The notes under the pieces: generated by a model
Database searches by the model: none
What the model saw: only the letters and a program-made list of their open reading frames with translations
What the model was told of the DNA's origin: nothing
Position numbers and translations under genes: made by a program
Assembly (NCBI GenBank): GCA_028095005.1
Contig: CM051459.1
Span: 21,872,699-21,936,698, forward strand
Source of the DNA: Rhynchospora pubera
Taxonomy: Eukaryota; Streptophyta; Magnoliopsida; Poales; Cyperaceae
Length of the DNA stretch: 64,000 nucleotides
Direction: 5' to 3'
In this document: piece by piece, positions 13,388 to 23,400 of the stretch
Layout of the letters: each line of letters begins with the position of its first letter
Position numbering within the stretch: the stretch's first letter is position 1

Positions 13388-14891
13388 TACTGAGACCAAA
13401 AAATTTAAAAATAATATTAAATTAATATAATATATTAAAAATAATATCAATATAATAATTTTTTTAAATAGTATCTCAAGATCGGAATCCCAGATTCCGA
13501 CGGCAAGATCGGAAATCCGGATTCCGATCTTACCTTTTTAATTTTTTTATATTTATTTATTTATTTATTTATTTAATTTATTAATTAGTTAAATAATTAG
13601 AAAAATAGATAATATATTGTAAAAATATTGAAAAAATATGGAAAAAATCAGAAATAATTAAATTAAATTTTATATGTAATTTAGTATTTTTTGAGAAATT
13701 AAATTTATTTTCATTTTAATTAATATATTTAATTAAAATATAAATTTTTATAACTTATTTAATTAAATGAATTGTACCATTTAGAAAGGATTATAAATTT
13801 TCAGAATTTGCAGGGATACAAATGCATAATTCTTTTCTTTCAGAATGTTCAAATTTATATTAATCCTTCCTGCATTTGCAGAAATACAAAGGCATAACTT
13901 GAACATTAAAATTTTAAACAGACATAACTTTCGATAGGAAGGCCCGTTTGGGGCGATCGAGCACAATCCGAAAAGCTGGCGACGAGATCTACACGTTTTA
14001 CCGGGGTGAAACCCCGTAATGACCATTTTCAGAGCCAAAAAACGCTCTCTAGACCTCCAAAATCCACTTTGAAAGTTTGCAAGCCTAAAAACCAATCTAA
14101 ACTACTAAAAAAGTTTTTAAAATCATAAATTAATCATTAAAAAGAGAAATGCAGTAAATCAAGTGAATTTAGTCTTTCTTCTCCGTCTCGGTAAAACATC
14201 AACCTTGTGTGATTCCTTTCTAACGCAATCCAGAAAGTGCTTACTTGATCATGAGACTCGATATGATTGTTTAATATATAATATGAAAATAATATATACA
14301 GAGGACGACATCCGGGACACATATCAAATGGTTGCTTAAAAATTTATAATTTTAATGTAAATTAATTAAAAATTTATACTTAATTATTCATTTTTTAATT
14401 AAATAAATTAATTAAATTTATATTTAATTAAATAAATTAGTTAAAAGGAAAATAAATTTAATTTCCCAAAAAAATATTAAATTACATATAAAATTTTGTT
14501 TAATTATTCCTGATTTTTTATACTTTTTCAATATTTTTAGAATATATTATCTATTTTTCTAATTAATTAACTAATTAATAAACTAATAAAAGGGAAAAAA
14601 ATTTTCCAAAAAATACTAAATTACATATAAAATTTAATTTAATTATTCCTGATTTTTTCATATTTTTCAATATATTATCTATTTTTCTAATTAATTAACT
14701 AATTAATAAACTAAATAAATAAATAATATATAAAAAATTCAAAAGCTAAGATCGGAATCCCGGATTCTGATCTTAGCTAAGGTCGGAATCCGGGATTCCG
14801 ATCTTGCGATACTATTTAAAAAAATATTATTATATTGATATTATTTTTAATATATTATATTAATTTAATATTATTTTTAAATTTTTCGGTA
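13388..14891. mobile_element. 1.5-kb long-inverted-repeat element inside the left LTR
   Basis: Arms of about 400-550 bp are inverted copies of one another (outer blocks AAATTTAAAAATAATATT; then AAGATCGGAATCCC/GGGATTCCGATCTT). Each arm also contains its own small palindrome built on GATCGGAATCC. The right arm holds a ~125-bp tandem duplication (about 14450-14570 and 14585-14705). The unique core 13790-14340 has no ORF of note. Comparison with the uninterrupted right LTR fixes the insertion between GGAA and AATGAG; the target duplication is too short to tell apart from the A-run. Confidence 0.8.
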
Positions 14892-15091
14892 AATGAGATG
14901 TAGAAGAGGGGTTTACGGAGACAGTGAGAATTTGAGTCTCTCGGTGTACACGTTTCTGTTGGAGCTTCTCTCTTGTCTCCTTTTTAAAGCTATCTAGGAT
15001 TTAGACATTTTTTTTTAATATCTTGTTAATTTTACTTCTAAATTGTGAGTAACTCGGATGTGTTTGGAGCGAGATGCATGGTGTATGCTTG

Positions 15092-15371
15092 TATGGCTGC
15101 ATAACGTCTAAAACGACCATGAAAACGGTCGATTTCGTTAACCGTTTCGTTTTAAAACGAAATTGATCACCCATTTGCGTTAACCGTTTTGTTTTGGACG
15201 AAACGGTCCAAATCACGAAAATACCACGAAAATACACATGGACGAAACTGTTCTAAGATTTCGCTAACCGTTTCGTTTATAAAACGCAACAAAAAAATCT
15301 TAACCGTTTCGTTTCGTTTTGGACGAAACGAAACGAAAGGACGGTCGAAATGGTGACCGTTTTCACCCCTA
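15092..15371. mobile_element. Ac/Ds-like hAT MITE, copy 2
   Basis: 280 bp, flanked by the exact 8-bp repeat TATGCTTG (15084-15091, 15372-15379). Very similar over its whole length to copy 1, with the same AAACGG-rich interior. It sits in the remaining internal part of the TRIM-like element, so it is younger than that element. Confidence 0.9.
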
Positions 15372-15651
15372 TATGCTTGTATGATCAAGTGGGAGTTTTG
15401 TTTTCAAGTGGGGGATTGTTGAGTGTGAAGACAGATACAAAATGGGCCGAGCCCATGAAGGCCCATACGGAAAAATGAGATGTAGAAGAGGGGGTTACGG
15501 AGACAAGTGAGTGAATTTGAGTCTCTCGGTGTACGCGTCTCTATTGGAGCTTCTCTCTTGGCTCCTCTTTAAAACTATTTAGGATTTAGATATTTCTCTT
15601 AAATCTCTTGTTAATTCCACTTCTAAATTGTGAGCGTGTCCCCACAGAAAA

Positions 15652-16172
15652 TAACTTTAGGTCGGCATACAACATGTTGCCAATCAGGCAATCACCAATG
15701 CTTTAAATTTCAAAGTGTCAATGTCAACATAGAATTAATTATGGACTTTTCTTTGACAGGATGTTGCATACCACTCATTAGTCATTACTCATAAGCTCCG
15801 TTTAGATGGCTTCTTTCCGGAATAAGGAATAAGAAATAAGGAATAAACACTTTTTACCAATAAATTTATTTCTAACCATCCAAACTCTTCACAAAAGTTA
15901 CACATTTCCCAATAAATTTACTCCTTCCCAATAAATTTCTTCCCTTATTCCTTCTTACTACCTTATTCTCAATGCATCCAAACGGAGCCTGTTATACTAC
16001 TGCCCAATATGGAAATATTGATGAAACATACACAAGCCCATATATCCATGCATGGGTCAAGGATTAAGCTCCAAATATCCTGGACCTAGTTTGACATAGT
16101 AAGACTGCAGGATAGGCCTTTGGGCTGGGGTAACCTTGGAGCATGACTGCATGTGTATTCAATTATTAATAA
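15652..16172. other. Intergenic; includes a small MITE
   Basis: Besides the MITE at 15795 I see no gene or RNA. Confidence 0.5.
15795..15988. mobile_element. Small MITE with GCTCCGTTTAGATGG ends
   Basis: The left end GCTCCGTTTAGATGG matches the inverse complement of the right end CATCCAAACGGAGC with one or two changes, and the arms (GGAATAAGGAATAAG; CTTATTCCTT) also pair. About 194 bp; no clear target duplication. Confidence 0.6.
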
Positions 16173-16631
16173 CTTGCAAGTAATTGTGTCAAACAATCCG
16201 AAACGTTCACGGAAGAGGTCAGTTTCGTTTCTATTTTTGTTCCGTTTCATTAAATGGAATGAAAACAACGAAATATAATTTCTTTCTGTTACTGTTCCGT
16301 TTCATTAAATGGAACGAAAATTTCATTTCATTTTAGTTTCACGATCAATTTACATTGTAATTTTTCATTTTATGCGTTCCATTGTTCTTGTTGGTTAAAC
16401 ATTTTCTCTCGATTTGCCGATTTGCAAAACAACACCGAAACCTTTGAACTAACATCTCTCTTTAGTGTTTTATAGCTAAATTTATTGAAGAATGGATTAA
16501 AGCAAGTGTGGCACTTAGTTTGGAGCTTCAAGAGATTGCTTTGGTCTAGTTAGAGTCAATATTTAAGGTTTAATTAATCTCTAAACTAATCTCAATCAAT
16601 TTGCTGGTAAAATGCTCAGTTTTTCTGTCCA

Positions 16632-17341
16632 GCGTCATACAACGCCAGTGGCCGTTACACAACGCTGCGTTAATTCGATTTTTAAATTGCAAAATCTCTG
16701 ACAAGGTTGGAACAGCGTTACACAACGCTCAGTAGCGTTGTGCAACGCTAGTTCATTTGTTTTTAAACCAGTTAAATCTTTTTTTCCCCTTGTCAGAACG
16801 TTGTGCAACGCTAAGTAACGTTACACAACCTTTCCACCCCTACGTTGTGTAACGCCACTCAGCGTTGTACAACGCAGTATGCAGCAGGCGTCTCTGCATT
16901 GCTCAGACATCGATCTGCATCGATGCTGCATGCATGATGCCATGTTCCATACATTGTTGCGTTGTGTAACGCTCTAAAATTCGCTCAAACTTCGCTTTTA
17001 CGCCCTGGTCGCGTAGAGCAACGCTGACTAGCGTTGTGCAACGGCGACGTTGTGTGACGCCAGTCAGCGTCGTATGACGTTCTGACAATATTGTTTGAGT
17101 TTGTCAGTTCTGCCTTGTTCTCCTCTTGACTTCGTTGTGCAACGCTATGCAGCGTTACACAACGCTCTGACATGTTCCAACGGAACTGTCGAGGTTCTCC
17201 TTTGGATTCTGCTAAAGCGTTGTGCAACGCTATACAGCGTTACACAACGCCCTGACAACTCATAACGTTATTGTCTGTGACCGTTTGATTTTTCAACGGC
17301 TATTTCAGCGTTGTACAACGCCATATAGCGTTGTATAACGC
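16632..17341. repeat. Nine paired 14-bp palindromes in LTR U3
   Basis: Consensus GCGTTGTRCAACGC, self-complementary. Copies come in pairs separated by exactly 6 bp: pairs start at 16632, 16715, 16798, 16842, 17011, 17047, 17132, 17217 and 17308; one single copy is at 16959. Spacers differ (CAGTGG, TCAGTA, TAAGTA, CACTCA, TGACTA, CAGTCA, TATGCA, TATACA, CATATA) but usually begin with a pyrimidine and end with A. Centres are 20 bp apart. The same array lies in the 3' LTR at 26774-27483. Confidence 0.93.
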
Positions 17342-17393
17342 CAGAGTCTGTTTTGACTGGTCTTTGAAGCTGTTGGCGCCCTCTATAAATATG

Positions 17394-17400
17394 GGGCCTC
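17394..17400 (+). promoter_or_regulatory. TATA box of the 5' LTR promoter
   Basis: TATAAAT lies 52 bp after the last palindrome pair and sets the likely U3/R border a little downstream. The identical box in the 3' LTR is at 27536. Confidence 0.7.
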
Positions 17401-17962
17401 TTGGAACTGTTTAGATACTTTTGAAACCTTTGAAACTCCTCCCTTTTGAGCTCCAACCAGTTAGACATTATACTCTCTTGTGTTTGAGCATTATTTTAGC
17501 AAAATCATTGAGATTAGAGTGTGCTAAACCAATCCACTAGTGTTAATTGCTAGATTAGTTGAGTGATTTGGTTAGAGCCTCTATCCTTTGTGCATTTGAG
17601 ATTGTTTAATCGAGTTAGGCCAATCCACCTTGAGAGTGATTGTAACAAGGTGATTTGGTTCGAAGTTGTAGTCCCGTTCGTGTGGAATTGAACGGAGCGC
17701 GCCCATTTCGAGGTTGCGAAACTCCCGGAGACGTACGACTAAGGCTAGCTCTTCCTAGCGGGTCGGAACTCCGTAATACATCGCGTGTTCAATTTCTCTC
17801 TCTCTTTCTCTCTTTATTATCTTGCTTGAATTGAATTGCTTGTGCTTTGATTGTTTGTATTAGACCAAGTTTGAATTGAACCGAATATTGACCATACCGG
17901 TTTAGAAATTCGTTTTGTGCCTATTCACCCCCCCTCTAGGCCTATTTTTAGGGACAACAAAG

Positions 17963-17974
17963 TGGTATCAGAGC
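17963..17974 (+). promoter_or_regulatory. Primer-binding site for initiator Met-tRNA
   Basis: TGGTATCAGAGC starts 3 bp after the 5' LTR and is the usual plant Ty1/copia primer site complementary to the 3' end of initiator methionine tRNA. Confidence 0.93.
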
Positions 17975-18019
17975 AGGGGTTATCTTTTGACCATCTTGTT
18001 AGGTAGATAACCTCGATTC

Positions 18020-20380
18020 ATGGCCTCTAGGGTGATAGAAAAACCGGACAAGTTTGGTTCCACTTGCAAGAACTTTCGTTATTGGAAGAGATGTATGGTT
18101 GTATACCTTAACTTGATTGACCTTTGGGAGGTTGTTGATAAGCCATACACACCAATTTGTGATAGTGAAGGTAGAGAAACCCATGCCTCTAAGACCATTA
18201 GGACCAAGAATGATAATGCCGTGAATGTCTTGTTAAATTCGGTACATGAGTCCATAGCGGCAATTTTTGGTAGTTCTACTAGTGCACATGAAATGTGGGT
18301 TTCTCTCTTGAACCGTTATGAGGGAAATTCTCTAATCAAAAGCTCTCGACAATTCGAGTTAGAGTCTAGATTGGATAATTTCCGCATAAGGGAAGGTGAA
18401 TGCATCGAGGAGATGTATACTCGGTTTATACAATTGCTCGATGAATTCACTAACATAGGAGAGACCCTTTCTAATAGTCGTGTTATAGGAAGATTGCTTA
18501 GGGCCTTGGTGGGAAGACCTCAATTCGACACTCTCATCTCGACTCTTGAGACACAACAAAGGTCCCACAACAACCTCACACCGGAGATCATCTATACTCA
18601 TTACCGGTGCGTGGAGGAGAAGCTCAAGCAACTTGGAGAGTTGAAGTATGAGCCCAAGACCGTGGCATTGGCGGCGAATGACAACAAGGCATCTCCCTCC
18701 AAGAACCGCCACAATGACAACCACCAAGGGAGACACCGCCACTCAAGTGACAAGGCCAAAGGCATCATCGACCTTGATGAGGACAAGCAAGGAGCCGTTC
18801 TCTCAAAGATGTTTCGAGCCATCATGATCTTTGAGGGAAAGTTCAACAAAGAAAGGCTTGAGAATGACGAAAGAGCTCTTTGCTTCGTGTGCCAAAAAGA
18901 AGGTCATACCATGTACTCTTGCTTCAAGCTCTTCCCTCACTTGAAGAAGGACAAGGAAGACGGTGGCAAGAGAAGAGGTGATGGCCGGTTCAAGTCCAAG
19001 AAGGGACACTACAAGAGCAAGAAGAAGGGTGAGAGAGCCATGCAAGCCACTTGGGACAACGATTCCGATTCGAGCTCATCCTCTCAATCCGATTCGGAAT
19101 CCGAGTGCGACTTTGACAACCTTGCTTTTGTGGCTCAAGTGAACGATGTGGTGATGCCGGTGGATGACGACCTAGATGACTTGGTGAAGGAGGTCTTCAA
19201 CGAGTTCAACCGAGGCAAAATCTATGTGCATCCATTGAGCAAAGCTAGCCTTGATGAAGCATCATCCTCTACATCGACTCTCACACAAGCTCCAACGACT
19301 ATTCAAGAGGAACCATTCACAATTGCCATTGAAGTGCCCAAGGTCACAAATGAGGTACTTCTAAACTCATTCTCTAGTAGTGATAGCGATTGTGATAGTG
19401 AGAATGACTTGAGCTTGAATGATGATGCAAACTTGCAATTTGATAGGTTGAATGATTATCTTGATGAGTCTCTTAAGACTATTGCTAGTCAAAAAGAGCA
19501 AATTAGTCTTTTGACGACTAAGGTGCATGATCTTGAATCTTTGGTGACAAGGTATAAGGGTATGATTGAAAGTTTTGAAAAACCAAATGTTTGTGAAAAA
19601 TGTCAAACTCCTTTGAGTGAGACAAATGTTTTGAAAAATGAAAGGGCTTCAAGTTCGTCTAGTGCTTCTCATAGCACCAAGATGAATCTTGATAAAATGT
19701 TTGTGGGACAAAAACCCAATGACAAAACGGGTCTTGGCTTCAAAAAGAGGAATCAATCCTTTTCTAGACCAAGAACCATGTCAAGCCCAACACAAAATGA
19801 GAGACTTTATCACAAGAGCACCAATGTTAGGAACACACACGGGGAAGGGCAAAAGAATTTTGTTGGCTCTCAAAATGGTGCTCAAAAGAATTTTGGTAGG
19901 AATAGAAATGGGTCTCAAAGACCTCAAAAGAACTTCCAAAACAATCGGGGCCCAAACAACTTGTATTTCAAGGGACCCGATGGGTGTTTTCATCCTTTTC
20001 AAAACAATGGTGGGAATAGGAATAGAACACACACTAGACCTCAAACCAATGGGGGAAATCGAAAAGTCTCTCAACAAAACAAAAGGAATTTTCAAAAACC
20101 AATTTTGAGAAACTCTCAATCATACACTTTTTCTAAGGATCCAAAGATTAGGGCCATGGAGCTTAGGCGTCATTTTCAAACCCATTTTGTTAGAGAAAGT
20201 TCACAAGTAAACAAGCCAACTTGTGCTTGTTGCAACTATTGTGGTAAGAATGGTCATGTCACACTAGAATGCAAAGTTAGGAAAGCAAATCATACATCCG
20301 GTTCAATTAACATGATTTGGGTTCCTAAAGTCACTTCCACATCCGTTTTGATTGGTGGAAGTGGTTCGAGTGTGGCTTAG
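18020..20380 (+). CDS. gag: Sirevirus Gag (786 aa)
   Basis: Capsid/nucleocapsid polyprotein of the retrotransposon, packaging its RNA into cytoplasmic virus-like particles. The N-terminus (FGSTCKNFRYWKRCM; residues ~12-200) has the copia Gag fold signature of the UBN2/DUF4219 type. Two CX2CX4HX4C zinc knuckles are visible, at residues 288-301 and 738-751, unusually 450 residues apart. Between them lie a basic linker (~305-340), an acidic Ser/Asp run (~347-370), a predicted coiled coil (~485-520) and a basic Asn/Gln/Arg-rich stretch (~575-700). The ATG 60 bp after the LTR is the first in frame. Pol lies in another frame after a stop, so Gag and Pol must be joined or made separately by some mechanism. 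Confidence 0.95.
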   Translation: MASRVIEKPDKFGSTCKNFRYWKRCMVVYLNLIDLWEVVDKPYTPICDSEGRETHASKTIRTKNDNAVNVLLNSVHESIAAIFGSSTSAHEMWVSLLNRYEGNSLIKSSRQFELESRLDNFRIREGECIEEMYTRFIQLLDEFTNIGETLSNSRVIGRLLRALVGRPQFDTLISTLETQQRSHNNLTPEIIYTHYRCVEEKLKQLGELKYEPKTVALAANDNKASPSKNRHNDNHQGRHRHSSDKAKGIIDLDEDKQGAVLSKMFRAIMIFEGKFNKERLENDERALCFVCQKEGHTMYSCFKLFPHLKKDKEDGGKRRGDGRFKSKKGHYKSKKKGERAMQATWDNDSDSSSSSQSDSESECDFDNLAFVAQVNDVVMPVDDDLDDLVKEVFNEFNRGKIYVHPLSKASLDEASSSTSTLTQAPTTIQEEPFTIAIEVPKVTNEVLLNSFSSSDSDCDSENDLSLNDDANLQFDRLNDYLDESLKTIASQKEQISLLTTKVHDLESLVTRYKGMIESFEKPNVCEKCQTPLSETNVLKNERASSSSSASHSTKMNLDKMFVGQKPNDKTGLGFKKRNQSFSRPRTMSSPTQNERLYHKSTNVRNTHGEGQKNFVGSQNGAQKNFGRNRNGSQRPQKNFQNNRGPNNLYFKGPDGCFHPFQNNGGNRNRTHTRPQTNGGNRKVSQQNKRNFQKPILRNSQSYTFSKDPKIRAMELRRHFQTHFVRESSQVNKPTCACCNYCGKNGHVTLECKVRKANHTSGSINMIWVPKVTSTSVLIGGSGSSVA

Positions 20381-20421
20381 TTAGCCATCTTCTTTCCCCA
20401 AGGTTATTTTTGTCAAATCTT

Positions 20422-20434
20422 AAGGGGGAGAGAT
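20422..20434 (+). promoter_or_regulatory. Internal polypurine-tract-like site between gag and pol
   Basis: AAGGGGGAGAGAT closely matches the 3' polypurine tract AAAAGGGGGAGAT at 26518. It lies in the non-coding gap between gag and pol. It could prime a second plus strand, or be a relic of Sirevirus repeat structure. Confidence 0.5.
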
Positions 20435-20458
20435 TACAAGAATATATTAGTTGTTTGT

Positions 20459-20484
20459 TTCTAACTAATATGCATTCTTGTAGG
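20459..20484 (+). promoter_or_regulatory. Candidate 3' splice site at the start of pol
   Basis: CTAAC (near 20461), a textbook plant branch-point core, is followed 15-20 nt later by TTCTTGTAG|G at 20483. The pol frame opens exactly at 20484: its last upstream in-frame stop is that TAG, and it has no ATG near the start. An in-frame donor late in gag is not obvious, so this is a candidate only. Confidence 0.4.
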
Positions 20485-23400
20485 TTTGTTTGTTATCATC
20501 ATTCAAGAGAAGTGCTTGGATCATAGATAGTGGTTGTTCACATCACATGACGGGTGATGAATCTTGTTTCAAGACACTTGAACCTTTTGATGGTGGTGAG
20601 GTTACTTTTGGTAATAATCTTAGGAAGAGCTCTATTATTGGTATAGGCTCGGTTGGAAACCAAAATTTAACGGTTTTTAATGTTTACCTTGTGGATGGTC
20701 TCAACTACAACCTTTTAAGTGTGAGCCAATTATGTGATGCGGGATATTATTTGAAATTTGATCACTCCTCTTGTTTTGTGCATCAAATTTCGGATAATTC
20801 TCTTGTTTACACGGGACAAAGGAAAAAGGATGTCTATTACTTAAACTTTGATCACTTCACAAATGGTGAACAATGCTTTAGTGCCATAGCTACCGGTTCA
20901 TGGTTATGGCATAGAAGACTTGGTCATGTTTCCCTAGACTCCATTAAGAAACTTGTGAAATTGAAACTTGTCCGTGGTCTTCCATCACATAAACTTGACT
21001 TAAATGGGTTGTGTGAAGCTTGCATGAAAGGCAAGCAAACCAAGTCTAGTTTCAAAACCAAAGAGATCATCTCAACCACTCAACCTTTGCAATTGCTTCA
21101 TATGGATTTGTTTGGACCAATCAATGTCCTGAGTATAAGTAAGAAAAGGTATGTCTTTGTGGTGGTAGATGACTATAGTCGCTTTACTTGGGTTTTCTTT
21201 CTTGCTCACAAGGAAGAAGCATTTGACCATTTTGTTAAATTTAGCAATCGGGTTGAAAACGAAAAAGGGTTGAAAATCTCTAGAATTCGTAGTGACCATG
21301 GAAGGGAATTTGAAAATGCTAAATTTGATGAATTGTGCATAGAAAAAGGATATAAACAAGAGTTTTCCGCTCCACGCACCCCTCAACAAAACGGTGTAGT
21401 GGAGAGGAAGAACCGAACCTTACAAGAATTAGCACGCACCATGCTACATGAATTTGCCGTACCCAAATTTCTTTGGGCCGAAGCGGTAAATACGGCATGT
21501 CATGTAGTAAATCGTGCATGCATTCGTTCTCAACTCAAGAAAACTCCTTTTGAATTATGGTTCGGTCATACTCCTAATATATCCTATTTCCGTGTATTTG
21601 GCTCCAAATGTTTTGTCCTTGATGAGTCTCCTAAAGTAACCAAGTTTGATGCCAAGTCTTTGCCCGGTATTTTTGTTGGTTACTCAACCACAAGCAAAGC
21701 GTATAGAGTCTATTTGCCAAACTCAAAGGTAGTTATTGAGTCCATTAATGTCAAATTTGATGAAAAAGTCCTTGAGGAATCCAAGGAAGGTAATTCTATT
21801 GTAGGTACACAAATGGAAGAAACTACACAAGAAATTGAGTCACAACCTCAAGCACAACCACCGGTGATTATTGAGGAGCCTTTGAACCGGGTTGATGACA
21901 TCTTGATAGGGGGAGAGACTCATGAGGAGGGCATCTTAGACACAACTCAAAATGAAATGCCTCATGATGATCCTCAACCTCAACCGTCTCCTCAACCGGT
22001 TCATGAGCCTCCCGAAGTGCTTAGAGAAGTTTCCTCTCATCCTCTTACTAATGTCATAGGTGACCCTAGGGAAGGTGTTAGGACTAGGTCTAGTTTGCAC
22101 CAAACTATTGGTCATTGTGCCTTTGTTTCTCAACTTGAACCAAAATCTTTTAAAGAGGCAAATGTTGACCCAAATTGGATTGTTGCCATGCAAGAAGAGT
22201 TGAACCAATTTGAGAGAAATCAAGTTTGGGAACTTGTACCATTACCAAAAGGTAAGCAAGTTATTGGTACCAAATGGGTTTTTAGAAACAAGCTAAGTGA
22301 GGATGGTATTGTGGTTAGAAACAAAGCCCGTTTGGTTGCACAAGGTTTCAAGCAACAAGAAGGTATTGATTTTGAGGAGACCTTTGCACCGGTTGCTCGT
22401 CTTGAATCCATTAGAATGCTCTTGGCTTTTGCCGCTAACAAAGGCTTTACCCTATTCCAAATGGATGTCAAGAGTGCTTTTCTAAATGGTTGGATAGATG
22501 AGGAAGTTTTTGTCCAACAACCACCCGGTTTTGTTGACCATTTCAAACCGGACCATGTGTATAAGCTTCACAAAGCTTTGTATGGTTTAAAGCAAGCTCC
22601 TAGAGCTTGGTATGGTAGACTTTGTACCTTTCTTCTAGACAATGGCTTTAGTAGAGGCAAAATGGATACAACTCTTTTCACTAAGAAAAGAGATGACCAT
22701 TTGCTACTTGTGCAAATTTATGTGGATGATATTATCTTTGGCTCTACTAATGCAACTCTTGCCCAAGAGTTTTCTTCTTTGATGAGTAGTGAATTTGAGA
22801 TGAGCATGATGGGAGAACTCACTTTCTTCTTGGGGCTTCAAATCAAACAACTCAAGGATGGTATCTTTGTGAACCAAGTCAAATACGCCAAGGAGTTAGT
22901 GAAGAAATTCGGTGTTGAAGATAGCAAGAGTTTAGACACACCCATGGGCAAAAGTGCGAATATCGATGCGGATGAGAAAGGCAAGCCTATGGACATAACT
23001 CTCTATCGGGGCATGATCGGTAGCCTCCTCTATCTCACGGCTAGTAGGCCGGATATTATGTATGCCGTATGTCTATGTGCTAGGTACCAAGCCAATCCTA
23101 AGGAGTCTCACCACAAAGCGGTAAAACGTATCTTGCGATACGTCAAGGGTACTCAAAACCTAGGTCTTTGGTATGGTAGACAAACCGAACTAGACTTGTT
23201 AGGTTATACCGATGCCGATTTTGCCGGTGACCGTATGGACCGCAAAAGTACTAGTGGAACTTGCCAATTTCTTGGTGGTTCACTTGTATCTTGGTCTAGT
23301 CGCAAGCAAACTTCGGTTGCTCTCTCCACCGCGGAAGCGGAATATGTAGCGGCCGGTAGTTGTTGTACCCAACTTCTTTGGATGATGCAAACCCTTAGGG

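Larger units (their letters stand above)
13332..15646 (+). mobile_element. Miniature LTR element (TRIM-like), twice interrupted
   Basis: The right LTR (15417-15646, 230 bp) begins TGTTGAGTGTGAAG and ends GTCCCCACA. The left LTR matches it in pieces: 13332-13387, then 14892 to about 15045. The 5-bp repeat GAAAA flanks the whole (13327-13331, 15647-15651). A purine stretch AAGTGGGGGAT stands just before the right LTR, as a polypurine tract should. Removing the inserted MITE leaves only ~80 bp of internal sequence with no ORF, and the end of the left LTR seems lost together with the primer site. It depended on another element for movement. Confidence 0.85.
16389..17959 (+). repeat. 5' LTR of the Sirevirus
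   Basis: 1571 bp, TG...CA. The U3 part holds nine paired 14-bp palindromes (16632-17341) just before the TATA box at 17394. The 3' part (R/U5) contains a CT-rich run near 17792. The same sequence recurs 10,142 bp downstream as the 3' LTR. Confidence 0.97.

Noticed and set aside
16632..17341. CRISPR-like repeat array
   Set aside because: Repeats are short, diverged palindromes with 6-bp spacers in a plant retrotransposon LTR; no CRISPR features.
16903..17468. Three minus-strand frames in the LTR, repeated at 27045-27610
   Set aside because: They read through the palindrome array and are duplicated only because the LTR is; no promoter or homology.
20244..20250. GTAAGA as the splice donor for a Gag-Pol fusion
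   Set aside because: Joined to the acceptor at 20484 it puts pol out of frame and cuts the second zinc knuckle.
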